This document shows positions 1-12,285 of a stretch of 64,000 nt of DNA, one piece after another (the stretch's first letter is position 1; each line of letters starts with the position of its first letter). Origin of the DNA: Eutreptiella sp. 'Long Island Sound 2002' (Eukaryota; Euglenozoa; Euglenophyceae; Eutreptiales; Eutreptiaceae). The position numbers and the translations under genes are program-made. The notes under the pieces were generated by a model. The model had not been told where the DNA came from and made no database searches. It saw nothing but the letters and a program-made list of their open reading frames with translations. The stretch spans positions 135,460,442 through 135,524,441 of the forward strand of contig OZ038382.1 of NCBI GenBank assembly GCA_964036045.1, given 5' to 3'.

Positions 1-840
1 GTTGGTCCTAGTCATGTTCCGGGACAACAGTCGGGTCAAGGGGGTCTATTACTGCCCTTGGGTCGCCGCGGGGCCACAGTGGCGGCCGTGCAGTAGCTAC
101 TCCCGGTGACCCTTGCGGTCTAGCCCCGGCGGTTGTACGAAGGAGCTGCGCGGGACCTACTCTGCGAGTGGGCCCCCCTGTAGATCACGCCGGGCCGTCA
201 CCCGGCCGAGTGACGCTGGTCGGCTGCACTCTCCATGAGGTGCACCTAGCAGCGGCATTGACGGAGCACGATAAGGTGCTTGAGGTCACTGCCCTAGTGC
301 ACGTCAAGGGCGTTGCCCGCGGGGCGCCCACGGTGGCGGCCCTCCTGAAAACGCTCCGCCACTCCTGCAACAGCATCTCCATCCGGGGCATGTCCATGCA
401 CTGCTCGGTGCGCACCAAGCACATGGCGTGGGAAACGGCGGGGATCGACTGTGAGGACCCAGCCCTCCCCAAGGCACGGCTTGCAAATCTGCTAGGCCCG
501 CCCGGATGGGGATGGAGAGGACCACCCGGACCACGACCCGGCCCCCCTAGAGGAGGAGTTCCCGGCCATGGCACGTGTGGCATGCTTGCTGGACCAGAGG
601 GTACTAACCGCGGCCAACGTCTGCGGGCTCCATGTCGGCCGCTGGGCTCGGGACGAGGCCTGGCGCCATCTGGCCCCCCTGCTCGGGGCAGCAGTTTCGG
701 GGCCAGCGCAGTGCCGAGGGCCGCAATGACTGGGGGCAGCTGCAGGAGGCCCGCAACTTGGGCAGCAACCGCATCGGGCTTGCCCATTGCTCTGTGCGTG
801 CGTTGCGTAGCACCGAGCACGTGCAGAGCGCTGAGTAGAA
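1..840 (+). pseudogene. Decayed protein-coding remnant, function unknown
   Basis: Protein-like stretches follow one another in different frames of the + strand. The first ~95 bases read LVMFRDNSRVKGVYYCPW in frame 2. Bases ~90-180 read RRLYEGAARDLLCEWAPL in frame 1, with TAG codons inside. Bases ~200-490 give an uninterrupted frame-3 stretch (VTLVGCTLHEVHLAAAL onward). Bases ~540-700 give another (EEEFPAMARVACLLDQRV onward). No single frame covers the region and no intron boundaries explain the switches, so I read it as a gene broken by small indels. The left end is cut by the window. I do not recognise the family. The minus strand is also largely stop-free here, as expected for GC-rich DNA. 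Confidence 0.35.
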
Positions 841-1540
841 TTAAAAGAAGATGCGCTGTGAGTGCTCCTCAAATTGGGCAGCCGATGGGGCTGTCCGCGG
901 CGCGCCGGGCGCCGGAGGGAAGCTGAGCAACCCTCGCGCAGCAGCAAGCAGGCAGTGTGCACCACGTGGGGCCGCAGGCACCTCGTCGCCGCACATAAAG
1001 CGCAGGAAAAGACAGCAAGTTTGACCCCCCCCCCCCCCTCTGGAGCCCCCTGTCTACACCACGGGGCTTACGGTCTAGAAGTAACTGAACTCAAGCGCCC
1101 CCCATCCCCCATCCCCCTGCCCCGCTCGGCACTCGGGCTTCGGGGGACAGAGCCTCTGGGGGCCACCTGTGTACCACTTGTTAACCCGGAGCCCTGCTGT
1201 CCCATTGCCACATCATTTGTGCTGGGGTGCTGCCTCCAATCTTCATGCAAGGAATGGCTGTATGGGAAGCCGTCAGTGTTGGCAGCCGAGTGGACACTGG
1301 GGCTGCAAGTGTGGCAGTTGGATAGTCATTCCACACTCACACACAAACTGCAGTGCCTCCCTCCGACCCCAAAAAACGACCTCAACCACAAGCAGGTTGC
1401 ACAAAGATATTGTTTGGACTGCACAGCGCCCAACCAGCCTGTATCCCCCCCCCCCCCAAACCCAACGAATGAGTTTCCCGTCCGCCAATAAAACCAGTGG
1501 TTTTTGTGGGTTTCCATTGCCCTCTGCTGCCTCATTCCAG

Positions 1541-2615
1541 GGATATGTATATGGACCGACCAGCAGCCCCAACCCACATGCTGAAGTTCCTGATCGGTGT
1601 CTGCCCAAGGGAGAGTGCGGCTCGGGCTGTGGGCCTGATTGCAGCCATTGCGCGCCGTGATGACTGGGTGCACCTCTACACCCACGGCTTCAACACCACG
1701 CCGTTGCAGGTGTGTGCAGATGTGAAGGGGGAGTGGCATTGGAGCAATTTTGGATGCATCTGCCCTTCACTGGCACACTCAGCGCATGCCATGCGCCGCA
1801 TTTGCTTTGCACTGTGCCTGCCACATCTGCTTTGCACTGTGCCTGCCACACTTTGCCTCCACTCTGACTTGCGTCTCTCCTCCTGCTTTACTCTGTCCTC
1901 TGCGGCGGCTGTGGTAGCCCAGCGAGGGTGAGTGCATGATATTGTGGGAAATTTTACAAAACCCAAGGTGGCTACAAGTGGCAACAAGAGGCAAAGTGGG
2001 AACTGCGGTGTGTGTGCCTCATCCGGGTCGCACTGTCGCTGGCAGGGCCACCCCCACTCTGCGAAGCCCTGTAGTGAGCCTCCCCAAGTACATTTGTAGG
2101 AATCCGTGTGTCACCCGGCGCACCCCACCACAAAACCCCACAGGGCACAGTATTTCATACCCACTGGATCTGACGTGCAGGTCACCGGTTGACCCCTCCG
2201 TGGCAATGCAGTCAGATCTGTCCATTGGCTTACCCCTATGAATATCAAAATCCCCAGACCCCCCCACACACATTCACACGCCACACACATGTGCACACAG
2301 CTTTCTGCATACAATCATTTTGCACAAGTATTGTATTATTTGCTCCAATGCTTGCGGGCCGGGCAAAGAGGGTCCTGAGAGAGTTTGCAGGAGTAAAAGG
2401 GGGAATATGGAAGAGTTCACACACACAGTGGGGCACACCATGCAGTCATACCTGCGGCATACTCCATGCACATCTGTCGGGCTGCATGTGCGCCCACCTC
2501 AGCCCCAGCCCTGCCCCTGCAGCGTGCGATGGCCATCTTCACGAACATGGACGAGTTCCACGTCAGTTGGGATTACAGCGATGCCACAGAGGGTCTGGCA
2601 AAGACCGCCATTTTG
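1541..2615 (+). CDS. Two (possibly three) spliced exons of an unknown gene
   Basis: Exon 1,541-1,709 follows an acceptor ending CATTCCAG and ends TTGCAG before GTGTGT. It encodes a 56-residue stretch including HMLKFLIGVCPRESAARAVG. Exon 2,523-2,615 follows CCCCTGCAG and ends before GTGTGTGA. It encodes 31 residues starting RAMAIFTNMDEFHVSWDYSD. Both meet at phase 0, so the 813-base intron splices cleanly in frame. A third candidate exon at 2,815-2,881 (GALGSHQFSSQTATRQC) also starts in phase 0. Upstream and downstream exons are not resolved. The frames read like real protein rather than repeat, but I recognise no domain. The gene may continue to 5,726. Confidence 0.45.
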
Positions 2616-3276
2616 GTGTGTGATCGTGTGATTCAGTACGGGGGTTGCAGCCAACACAGGGGGCACAGGGGCAGTGCAGGGTGAAGGCAAGGCACAGGGC
2701 TGGAGCACGGCTGTCATCAGGGTTGGGCTGCAGGGAGACCCCCCCCCCAAAAAAACCATCCCTGAGGCTGCCATGCCACATCTACGTGCGGTGTGCCCAG
2801 GACCTCGGTCCCAGGGGGCCCTGGGCTCGCACCAGTTCAGTTCCCAGACCGCAACAAGGCAATGCTACCGAGATGCCAAAGGTACAAGCAGAACACGTGG
2901 TGCGCACAGGCAGAGATAGCGGTGGCGACGGCATCACATCCTTGTACGCCGCCCTCAGCCACTGTGATCTACCGCCAGGCCAGCCCAGCCTCCTCCTCAC
3001 ACAAGATGGACACGTGGACCTGAAGCACATCCACATGCCTGACAACACCGCCCTCTGATACAGCCGGTCGCACAAGGCCCTACGGCCAGGATGGCACCAG
3101 CAGGCAGGCACAATGGGATGGGCCCAGGTGTTTTAGGCACTGACAGCGACCATGCAGATCAGCGACTGCAGATGCAGCAATGACTGCGGGAGCAGATCGC
3201 CAAGTGGATCGGCGAATGCTGGGTGGGGTGCCCGATCGCCAAGTATGCCTGAACACCGGTAGTTATTTTGGGCCAG

Positions 3277-3432
3277 CAGACGGCCATGGACTACACCATG
3301 GGGCAGGTGCCCACGGTTGCACCTGTGCAACCCAGTATCATGGGGGCGACAAGGGACCTAAAAGAAACCCAAGAATTACAGTGTCTAGCCCAGCTTCTGG
3401 CAATAGGACGAATGTCCATCAGGCAGGCCGCG
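3277..3432 (+). CDS. Candidate internal exon, 52 codons, unknown function
   Basis: After an acceptor-like GGGCCAG the frame is open for 52 codons (QTAMDYTMGQVPTVAP onward, ending RMSIRQAA) and stops at a GTGTAG donor-like site. It is Gln/Met/Ala rich and could be helical. Upstream sequence at 3,160-3,250 also looks protein-like (REQIAKWIGECW) but has an in-frame TGA. It may belong to the same gene as the 1.5-2.6 kb exons. Phase continuity was not demonstrated. Confidence 0.3.
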
Positions 3433-5187
3433 GTGTAGACAGCATGAAGATGGGACGCACTGTTGTCCTGAGGGGCTGACAGATCCCTGATTGCACCCCC
3501 TCCAGGGGGAGTGGCTGTCTGCCTGGGGATTGTGATGAAACACCTCATATCCATGCGGCATCACCGTCATAGGGTCAATACAGAAAAAAAAACGCCCCCC
3601 CCCCCCTATGCCAGCCCCCATGCCATGAGCCTCCTGTGGGAGCTCAAACCAGAAGTCGAGGAGACCCCAAGCACCATGTGGGGTTTGGCGGTGCACTTGG
3701 GGGCTTGTTGAGGGCATGTGCTAGGACACCATGCGATTGCACAGTGCACTGGTGTGTGCTGTGCAGCAGAGTGCAGAGCTCTGCGGCAGCAGCAGGGCGA
3801 CACAACATGAGCACCCTCCCTTTGACTCTCTCTGATCATTATTCGCCATCAGGAATGCATTACATGCAATGCTCAACGTACCAGAGCGCGAGGTGCGGAT
3901 CAGGAAAGTCGATTGATAGTCAGTCATCTGCCGAGTCACACGCATGCGAATAGGGGTCATAACTGCTGCAATCAAGAGACGTTCAGAGCATGAGACTGGT
4001 GTTGTGGATTGAGTATGTGAAGACCCCCCGCCCCTGCCCCCATGCTGGTGTTGCTATGCAGTCTTTTTGTGGCCTTGGGACCTGGGACACCGTGGACCTA
4101 TGGCTCACAGTTCCAATTGTATTGCTGGTAAGCTGGTAAGCTACAGCTTGTCTAAGCAATGCAGGAACTACCATTAACCTGCACGTAGCTGGGACAACAG
4201 CAGTGAGCAGTACATGATCTGTCCACGTTCATTAATCACTGGAAGGATGACCGTCACATCACCCATCTGCCCTTAGGATCGATTTATCGCTTTGGTGATT
4301 GTAGTGATTTGCGGAAAAATACTCCGCAGGTCAGGCCTGAGTTGTTTCGGTTATGATCTGCTGAACAATGTCCTGTGTGTTTTCAGTGTGTTCAGGTGTT
4401 GTGTGTTCAGGTGTTGGGCATCATCTGGTGTCCACGAGCCCTAGCCCTTGAACCACCCGAATCGATTGCCTCCTCCCCCCATTCCCAGCTCATGCACCTT
4501 CCTGTTGGACCAGTCAAAGGTCCAGGCACATTGCTGCTGCCTGAATTGCCACGTCAGCCCTCGCCATGCGCAACGGTTCCGCACTGACCCACAGCAGCAG
4601 TCACAACCATCCGCACTAGCTGCCGATGCGGTGAGTGTCGGTGTGTGGCAAAAATTCCCATTTTTCCGTCCGTGAGTGCGGTGAGTTGATTTTTGTGAAG
4701 GGTACTGTGTGGAAGGTCTTCGACCCCCCTGAAAAGTGGGGGAAATGGGACTGTGAAAACGGGTATTCCGCCCCATTCTTGTCCCAATTATCCCCATTTT
4801 CTCCCTTTTTTCTCCAAACTTCCCCCATTTTTCTCCCACCCTGGAAGTTGTTCCTACATTTTCCGTCTTAATTTGTTCATCATCCCCCGTTTCCCCCCCC
4901 ATTTTCCTCCATTTTCTCCATTTTTCCAGACTCCAAAAACCTAGTTCTGTGAGTTGGTGAGCTTGGTGGCAGTGAGCACGGATGCTTGCAGTCAATACTG
5001 CAGGGAGGCCGGGGAAGGGGGGGGGGGTGAACCATAACAGTGGGTTTTGCGGGGGGTGGCTCTCAGAGAAAGGGGTGGGGGATGGCTTTCGGGGAGGGCG
5101 GTGGTAACGACGAGGGCTGTTCTGGAGTCAATCATATTGAAACATCACCATTGCTCTTCCCCACCTCACCACACCGTAGCATTGCAG
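3433..5187. other. Long non-coding stretch with polypyrimidine DNA
   Basis: I see no convincing gene here. 4,770-4,960 is a C/T-rich tract of repeated TTTCTCC/CCCCATTTT words, and its minus strand gives purine-rich open frames that I treat as shadows. 4,370-4,420 contains two short repeats of TGTGTTCAGGTGTT. The stretch may be intronic if the 1.5-5.7 kb pieces are one gene. Confidence 0.4.
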
Positions 5188-5726
5188 CAGAAATGGTCCT
5201 GGCCACCCACCTGCCCCCGACTCGCTGCTCTGGGATGTCCAAAGACTGCTGCGCTATGGTGTCTGAGATTCGAACCTGGTTACCTTGTGGGTCCGTGGAT
5301 CATGGTCCACTGATGTACTGTGGCTATCCATTGCTTCCCCAAGTCCGCCGGTTCCTATTTGTGTCCCAGGGATACGCCGAGCGCCACTGTGTGGACATCA
5401 TCGTGATGGGCCGGAACAACAAAGTGGTTCACCCCAGAGGCCCCCGCCTGAGCCGCGATTTGTTGTCTGCCAGCATAGGCACTGCACATGCGGTGTGGCT
5501 GGTCACTAAGCCAATCAACGCATTCCCACCCACGTACATGTTGTGCCTGGACGACTCTCCAGAAGCGGATCGGTGTGTGTTTGCTGTGGACCGTGGACCG
5601 GGGGGCAGGATTGCTGTCTTTCTGTCCCATCCGCGGCTGCTGATACAGTTGTGCTCATCAGCACAGTCTTTCAAGGACACGGTTCCTGTCGTTTTTCTGT
5701 TAAGCCCACTCTTACAAACCACCTGA
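5188..5726 (+). CDS. Terminal exon of an unknown gene
   Basis: A ~540-base open stretch begins near an acceptor (CATTGCAG, ending at 5,187) and ends with TGA at 5,724-5,726. It encodes about 180 residues with balanced composition, including CCAMVSEIRTWLPCGSVDHG, a segment YAERHCVDIIVMGRNNKVVH and WLVTKPINAFPPTYMLCLDD. The codon pattern and lack of low complexity support coding. I cannot assign a family. It ends about 65 bases before the satellite array begins, so the array may have cut into the 3' side of this locus. Confidence 0.5.
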
Positions 5727-5789
5727 GCCTCCACCGTCGATTGTCTTGCAACTGCCGTGCTCCACATGCACTTGCGACGTTGGAATCGG

Positions 5790-8660
5790 GATAAATTCTA
5801 TTGCCTTTGGCAAGTCCACCTTGCAGAGAATCTGCTTTGAGCACCGAAGCCCAAATGGGGTGAAAAACGCATAAATACTTCCTAAACATGCTAAATAGGA
5901 TGGTCATTTTGTGTGGTCACAATGTCAAAAAAATAAGTTTCGGAAACTTCGATGTTTGAGCTGCCCAGGGTGAAAGACTGCATAAGCACTTTGTGTACCA
6001 ATCCCTTGGGAGACCCCCCCCCCCCCCGCACCGAATACCCAAACAGGGTGCAAAACAAATAAATACGGCCTTAAACATGCTTTATAGCAGTTGGATGGTC
6101 ATTTTGTGTGGTCACAATATCAAAGAAATAAGTTTTGGAAACTTCGATTTTTGAGATGCCCGGGGTGAAAACTGCATCAGCAGGTTGTGTACCAATCCCT
6201 TGGGAGTGGGAGACCCCCCCCCCCCCCGTGCACCCAATACCCAAATAGGGTGACAAACACATAAATACCGCCTGAAACATCCTTTACGTAGATTGGATGG
6301 TCATTTTAGGTGGTCACAATATCAAAAAACATAAGTCTTGGAAACTTCGATTTTTGAGCTGCGCAGGGTGAAAAACTGCATCAACAGGTTGTGTACCAAT
6401 CCCTTGGGCGACCCCCCCCCCCCCCCGGCCCACACACTCAACACCCAAATAACGTGAAAAATACATAAATACGGCCTCAAACATGCTTTACATTGATTGG
6501 ATGGTCATTTTTGGTGGTCACGATGTCATAAAACTAAGTTTCGTCGGAATGTTTGATTTTTGAGCTGCCCGTGGTGAAAAATTGCATAAGCAGGTTGTGT
6601 GCCAATCCGAAGGGGGACACCCCCGTCCCTAATACCCAAATAAGGTGAAAAATGCGGCCTGAAACATGCGTTCCATAGATTGGATGGTCATGTTTGGTGG
6701 TCACCATGTCAAAAAAATGGCTTCGTCGGAAACTTCGATGTTTGAGCTGCGCAGGGTGAAAAATTGTTTAAGCAGGTTGTGTACCAATCCCTTCGGAAAC
6801 CCCCCCCCCCGCCCCCACACTCAATACCCAAATAAGTTGAAAAACACATAAATACGGCCTAATGCATCCTTTACATAGGTTGGATGGTCAATTTTGGGTG
6901 GTCACGATGTCATAAAACTAAGTTTTGTTTGGAAAGTTTGATTTTTGAGCTCAGGCTGAAAAGTTGTATAAGCAGGTTGTGTACCAATCCCTTGGGAGAC
7001 TCCCCTGTCCCTACATTTAATACCCAAATAAGGTTAAAAGTACGGGCTGAAATATGCTTTACATAGATTGGATGGTCATTTTTTGGTGGTCACGATGTCA
7101 AAATAATCAGCTTCCTCGGAAACTTCGATTTTTGAGCTGCGCAGGGAGAAAAAGTGCACGAGCACGTTGTGTACCAATCCTTTGGGAGACCCCCCCCCCC
7201 CCCCGCGCAACCAATACCCAAATAGGGTGAAAAACACATAAATACCGCCAAAAACATGCTTTGCATAGATTGGATGGTCATTATTGGTGGTCACAATGTC
7301 AAAATAATCAGCTTCGTCGCAAAGGTCCATTTTTGAGTTGCTCAGGGCGAAAAAATTGCATAAGCATGTTGTGCACCAATCCTTGGGAAGACCCGCCCAC
7401 CCCCCACACTGAATACCCCAAATAACGTCCCAAACACATAAATACGGCTCAAAACATCCTTTACATTGCTTGGATGGTCATTTTGGGTGGTCACGATGTC
7501 AAAAAAATAAGCTTCGTGGGAAGCTTCCATTTTTGAGCTGTGCAGGGTGAAAAATTGCAAGAAGCAGGTTGTAGGTTGTGCGTCAATTCCTGGAGAGCCC
7601 CCCCCCCCCCCCCGCGCGCCCTGCCCCGCCCCCAAACTCAATCCCCAAATAAGTTGAAAACCACATAAATGCGGCCAAATAAATTTTTATGTCGCTTGAA
7701 TGGTCATTTTCGGTGGTCACGAGGTCATGAAACTAAGTTTTGTCGGAAAGTTTGATTTTTGAGCTGCCCAGGGTTAAAGTTTGCATAAGCAAGTTGTGTA
7801 CCAATCCCTTGGGAGACCCCCCCAACCCCGCGCCCACACTCAATGCTCAAAGAGGGTTTTGGAATTTTCGACTTTTTGGCTGCCTAGGGTGAAAATCTCA
7901 ACAAGCACGTTGTGTACCAATCCCTTGGGACACCCCCCCCCCCCCACACACACACTCAATCCCCAAATAAGGTGAAAAACACACAAATACAACCTAAAAC
8001 ATGCTTTACATAGATTGGATGGTCACTTTTGGTGGTCATGATTTTCAAAACTTCGTGTGCTTCGTAGGAAAGTTCGACTTTTGAGCTGCCCGGAGTGAAA
8101 AATTGCATAAGCACATTGTGCTCCAATCCCTTGGGAGATCCCCCCCCCCTACCCCCACACTCAATACCCAGACAAGTTGCAAAACACATAAATACGGCCT
8201 AAGACATGCTCTACATAGATTGGATGGTCATTTTTTGAGGTAACGATGTCAAAAATTTTCGATTCGTCGGAAACTTCGATTTTTGAGCCGCCCAAGGTGG
8301 TAAATTGCAGAAGCATGTCGTGTACCAATCCCTTGGGAGACCGCCCGCCCTGGGACTGAAACATCCTTTACAAAGTTCGGATGGTCATTTTAATTGTTTA
8401 AAATGTCGAAAAAAATTTGATTTTTCAGCTGCCTAGGGTGAAAAACTAGATTGGCAGGTTGTGTACCAATCCAACTTCGTCGGAAACTTGCATCTTTGAG
8501 CTGCTCAAGGTGAAAAATTGCACCAGCAAGTTTTTTACCCATCCCTCGGGCGAACCCCCCCCCCCCCCGCCCCCCCCCCCACACTCAATACCCAAATGAG
8601 GTGAAAAACACACAGCTGCGGCCTAAAACTTGCTTTCGATAGATTGTACGGTCATTTTTC
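5790..8660. repeat. Diverged satellite monomers (~200 bp, about 14 copies)
   Basis: Each unit carries the same ordered words: ACATGCTTTACATAGATT, GGATGGTCATTTT, a GTGGTCAC(A/G)AT block, TTTTTGAGCTGCC, TTGCATAAGCAGGTTGTG, CCAATCCCTTGGGAGAC, a C run, then CACTCAATACCCAAATA. Unit starts (the GGATGGTCAT word) fall about every 190-210 bases. Copies differ from each other far more than in the 43.7-61.4 kb array, and some are truncated (around 7,850 and 8,350-8,470). Short ORFs here are repeat shadows. Confidence 0.93.
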
Positions 8661-8689
8661 CCGGTCATGATGAGGGCGAGGGCGGAAAA

Positions 8690-9165
8690 ACAATCCCCCA
8701 AGAGGTGAATTTTTTTTCTCAACCGCGACACTTGCCCCCCCCAACCCCAACCCCGTATACAAAAATTTCTACTCACGGGGGAGTTTCTCTCCCCTAAACC
8801 CCCAGTATCCCCCCTTGCCCCACAGCCCCCCCCCCCCAAGCCCCCCCCGTTGCCCCACCCCACCCCACCCCACCCCACCCCACCCCCCTTGCTCCGCCGC
8901 CTCCACAAAATTTCTATGGAGGTTGCCCCGGCTACCGTGGCCAGGCGTGGTGAATCACATGCCCCCGATGCTGGGGCCGACTCACGAAGCGCCGGGTTCC
9001 AAGCACACGAGCACCAACTGTCTAATTGGTTGTTCACAGTACCCTAGCCTGGAGTTTGTATGTACAGGAGCACATTGATTATTTGACACCATCGCTCTTT
9101 CAAAGAGAAGAGACTACGGCCCCAACTCAATGTGCAAAAGCGTAGACGGGAATTGCACCCAGGGG
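8690..9165 (-). repeat. Dispersed repeat module R1 plus flank (inverted copy)
   Basis: 8,878-9,000 read on the minus strand contains GTGAGTCGGCCCC, GGGGGCATGTGATT, the block GGCCACGGTAGCCGGGGCA and TTTTGTGGAGGCGGCGGAGC. The same ordered words occur on the + strand at 17,155-17,275, 17,276-17,395 and 33,185-33,285, and on the minus strand at 36,745-36,885. The adjacent 8,975-9,160 is an inverted copy of 18,028-18,200 (shared AAGAGAAGAGACTACGGCCC and TGCAAAAGCGTAGA). 8,820-8,890 is a C-rich (CCCCA)n tract. The type of element is unknown. Confidence 0.8.
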
Positions 9166-9442
9166 GGGGGAAATTCACCGGCGGGCGAAATTTCAACCCA
9201 GTAGAAGGACAAGTGTCGCGGTTGAAAAAAAAAACACCCAAAGTTGAACAAGTTCCCGGTTGGGTGGGGTATTTCGGGGACCGCTGTTGGGGTGGAAAAA
9301 ATGCATGTTAGTGGCGCAAAGTTAATCGCCCCCGAGTGATTGCGGCGTTGGAGGTACTGGTGGACGGTTCATTAAACAAGGTAACTCTCCCTAAGCTTGG
9401 AAGCTTAGAGCTGCCACTGCACCTATGCCGCAATCCGGAGAT

Positions 9443-9508
9443 CCCCTGTTTGGGCAGTACGCTCTTTTTTTCTTCTTTTTTTTTCATGGCATACTGCCCA
9501 AACAGGGG
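9443..9508. repeat. 19-bp inverted repeat (hairpin) with T-rich loop
   Basis: The left arm CCCCTGTTTGGGCAGTACG pairs with a right arm whose reverse complement is CCCCTGTTTGGGCAGTATG, leaving a ~26-base T-rich loop. The arm begins with the same GATCCCCTGTTTG word as the hairpins at 19.61 and 31.67 kb. Confidence 0.85.
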
Positions 9509-9647
9509 CCCCCGGGGGCGCCGTTCACACTTGTGCGTCTTGCTCATACGTCGTTGGTCCGTTCCGAAGTGGGCTTGGGTTGTCTGCGTAGACACGTGGT
9601 TCATGGGAAGGTCAGGGACTAATTCTGGTTTCACATCTGCAAAATAG

Positions 9648-11370
9648 TTGCCCAAATGTTGCTTGGTCGTGCTAATTCGTGCTTTGCTGGAGTTTGACCG
9701 GGCTATGTGGTCGTACCCATGGGCCGTGGGAGCTCCTGGACTGTGCGACAGTGCGAGCATTGCCGTCAAACCCACTCCTCCCCGTTTTAGTTGCAGATAC
9801 CATAAAGTCTTCCACTTCATCACGATGGCTGATATGCGTGCATCTTTCCCCTCCTTGCCTCCCATTCGTGTTGCCGCAGCGTGGCGCAACCGCCACACCC
9901 CGACAAAGAAGTGGCAGTCCCCCTGTGGCAAGGTCCTGCCCATAGTGCAGGCCCCAGAGAGCAAGGCATTTGGCATCAACTGCTCGGGTGCCGAGCATAC
10001 GGACTGGGTGCGGTAGGGCAAAGTCGTGCTGGAGTTCTTTAAGGGTAGTCTCAGCTCAGATACTTCCCTACTGAGCATGCTCATCCGCGTAGACAAGCAT
10101 CCGCAGCTCCTAGGGGCTGTCCGGCTCGCATCTACATTGGCCGCAGCTGGTGCAGCCGCTGTAGCAGAGCTCGCGCCCACTCTCCAGGTCCCAGACCTTG
10201 ATGTAGGCGCTGCAATGGAGATGGACCTTGACCTTGACGCTCCGATTCCTCTTCGCGAGTGCCAGTGTCTCGGGGTTCTCCCTAGGCAGGCCCCCACCCT
10301 GCAGCAGCTGCGGCGGATGTGCCGTGTCATGCGGAGAGCTACGAGAAGCCGCCTTGGGAGTTCTACGACCGCCGAGGATTATTCGCCCTAGATTGCCGCA
10401 TAGATGGCCGTTGGGACGACATAGCGGGCCGCTATGGTCCCTCTCTACTGTTCCTAGATTTGCTACAGGGAATAATGCGGCTAGGCTGAACAACGGGATG
10501 AACACCGCCATTCATCCAAAGGACACAGAGCCCCATTACCGGCAAGGGCCCCAGGTGTTGCCCCGCTACCTCAACGAGGCCATGACAGGGGGTAGGTTGC
10601 CCAGGAGGCCTTGGGCTAGTTGTAGGAGGACCTGCACAAGTTCTGGCAGCGTTGCTAGACCTACAAGGCGCTCGCTATTGCCATTACGGACGACGACCGT
10701 CCCCTTGCCAGGCGTAGTGCAGCACGGCTTTTGCAGACCGGGTGGGCTCCCGCCAAAGTGTTGGGGCACCTCTGCGATGCCTGGAGCGTGCAGTCCTAGG
10801 ATCCCAGGACAGGGATGTTTCCGCGCTAGCAGCACTGGGCGTTGGGGGGCCCAAGCTGTTGCAAGCACTGAACAACGCTGGTACCTAGCTACGACACGGG
10901 CCGAAGGCACGTCGAGGGAGCCCCCCTTGTTCGTCCGAACGAACCGCCGGGTCTGCCCTAGCTTCTCGAGGCCCTAGGCCACATCCCGGGTTGCCATGTG
11001 TGGCATCTGTGCATCGACGAAACTCATGTGGAGGACGGCATCACTATCTCTCGTGAGGCACTCGCAGTCGGATTGTGCGCTACGTGTTGCCGGCACCCCA
11101 TGCTGCAGGCAGTCATCGTGCGCGCCTCATGGCCCCTTGCAGCTTGTGCAGCGACCGCCTCTGTTCCACATACGCGTCCAGGGCATTGTTGGAAGTTTGC
11201 AGCTACCTGTTGCTCTGCGCGCCCGAGGGGTGTGCACGCACGCCGGCGACCCCTTTTGTGGCAAGCGTCTCCGTCCGCTGCGTTCCGAATCCCAAATCCT
11301 CGTCATCCACTCCATCTCATCTGTGTCCGCTGCCGTCCTCTTGTACCGAAGCATCGGGGCTTTAAACAGC
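9648..11370 (+). pseudogene. Decayed multi-frame coding remnant, unknown family
   Basis: Protein-like segments appear in sequence but in shifting frames: 9,648-10,330 in one frame, crossing an in-frame TAG at 10,014 (VLEFFKGSLSSDTSLL after it); 10,335-10,485 (EKPPWEFYDRRGLFALDC onward); 10,495-10,575 (NTAIHPKDTEPHYRQG); 10,570-10,960 (EDLHKFWQRC, then TYKALAIAITDDDRPLAR, ARLLQTGWAPAKVLGHLC); and 10,985-11,150 (HVWHLCIDETHVEDGITI). The 10,570-10,960 part contains six or seven TAG codons and no TAA or TGA. The opposite strand has a long open frame (9,308-10,330) that is Ser/Arg rich and less protein-like. I recognise no family. A spliced gene is possible, but the frame changes do not sit at good splice sites. 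Confidence 0.4.
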
Positions 11371-11631
11371 TTCTTGTCCTCTGCCTTTCTTGCTTCTCTC
11401 TGTCTTTGTTCTTTCTCTTTCTCTTTCTCTCTTCGTTCTCTGTCTTTTCGTGAAGAACCTTGCTGATAGAGTGCTACACTCCTTATGGTCATGGTACGCT
11501 GCACCGGGTCACCACAGACGGACCACGGCCAAAGCCTTGTCGGCAGCCATTTGGCACACCGAGGGCAGGTCTACTCAGCTGATGTCCATGTCCGCCGTGT
11601 AGTGGTGCGGCCGCCGGCAGTCAATGGACCA

Positions 11632-11990
11632 CTAGCGAGATCGCTTCCGCTGCGAGGTGGGGTGGCAGCTGCAGATCGTGGCTACAACCAGTGCAGCCGA
11701 CAACCGTACTGCCAGCTCAGTCACCAGGCAGTTGCGGTCGATCACCATTGTCCTCACAAGGCAAAAGCCGTCCTCTGCCCTCTGGTTGCCACACAGACAT
11801 GCGAAAAAATTTTGTGCCCCATGCCCGTTCTTAGCCATCCACTGCAAAAAGTCGGCAATCACCAGGAACGCCTGGACTGTGCGAACGAAATGCAAGTACC
11901 ATCAATCCCGGAATGGTTGAAACCGAAGATGGATGAGATAAATGATGTATCCAGCTTCGGCGATGTCTTCCAGTCCTTGGGGGGCGACTA
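11632..11990 (-). pseudogene. Minus-strand coding remnant, unknown function
   Basis: The minus-strand frame reads LEDIAEAGYIIYLIHLRF, then an in-frame TGA at about 11,905, then about 85 residues including HFVRTVQAFLVIADFLQWMA, ACLCGNQRAEDGFCLVRTM and VTELAVRLSAALVVATICSC. Composition is natural and there is no repeat. The in-frame TGA and lack of a clear start suggest decay. 11,380-11,470 nearby is a CTTT-rich tract on the + strand with no gene. Confidence 0.35.
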
Positions 11991-12144
11991 CCAACGGTCC
12001 TCATGCGACCACCCCCCCCAGCTATCTGTCAAAACTTGCAGGGGGGGGGGGGGGGTGGCAGGCGAGGGTCGGGGAGGGGGGGTTCCTGTTGGGGTCAGGG
12101 GGGGGGTTCCTACCAGGGGTCAAGGGGGGGCGTCCAGCCAGGGG

Positions 12145-12254
12145 TGAGGGGGGGGGGTTAGGGTTAGGGTCACCGAGCTGGTGGAACCAGTCTTGGTTTT
12201 ATAACCCTTTTTAGTGTCTGAGGTGGACCTACTAGGTTTGGCAGCAGCAGCAGC

Positions 12255-12285
<31 letters not shown>

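Noticed and set aside
9308-10330. 340-codon minus-strand ORF
   Set aside because: Ser/Arg/Thr-rich composition typical of an antisense shadow, while the + strand carries more natural protein segments. Kept open only because the + strand is itself broken.
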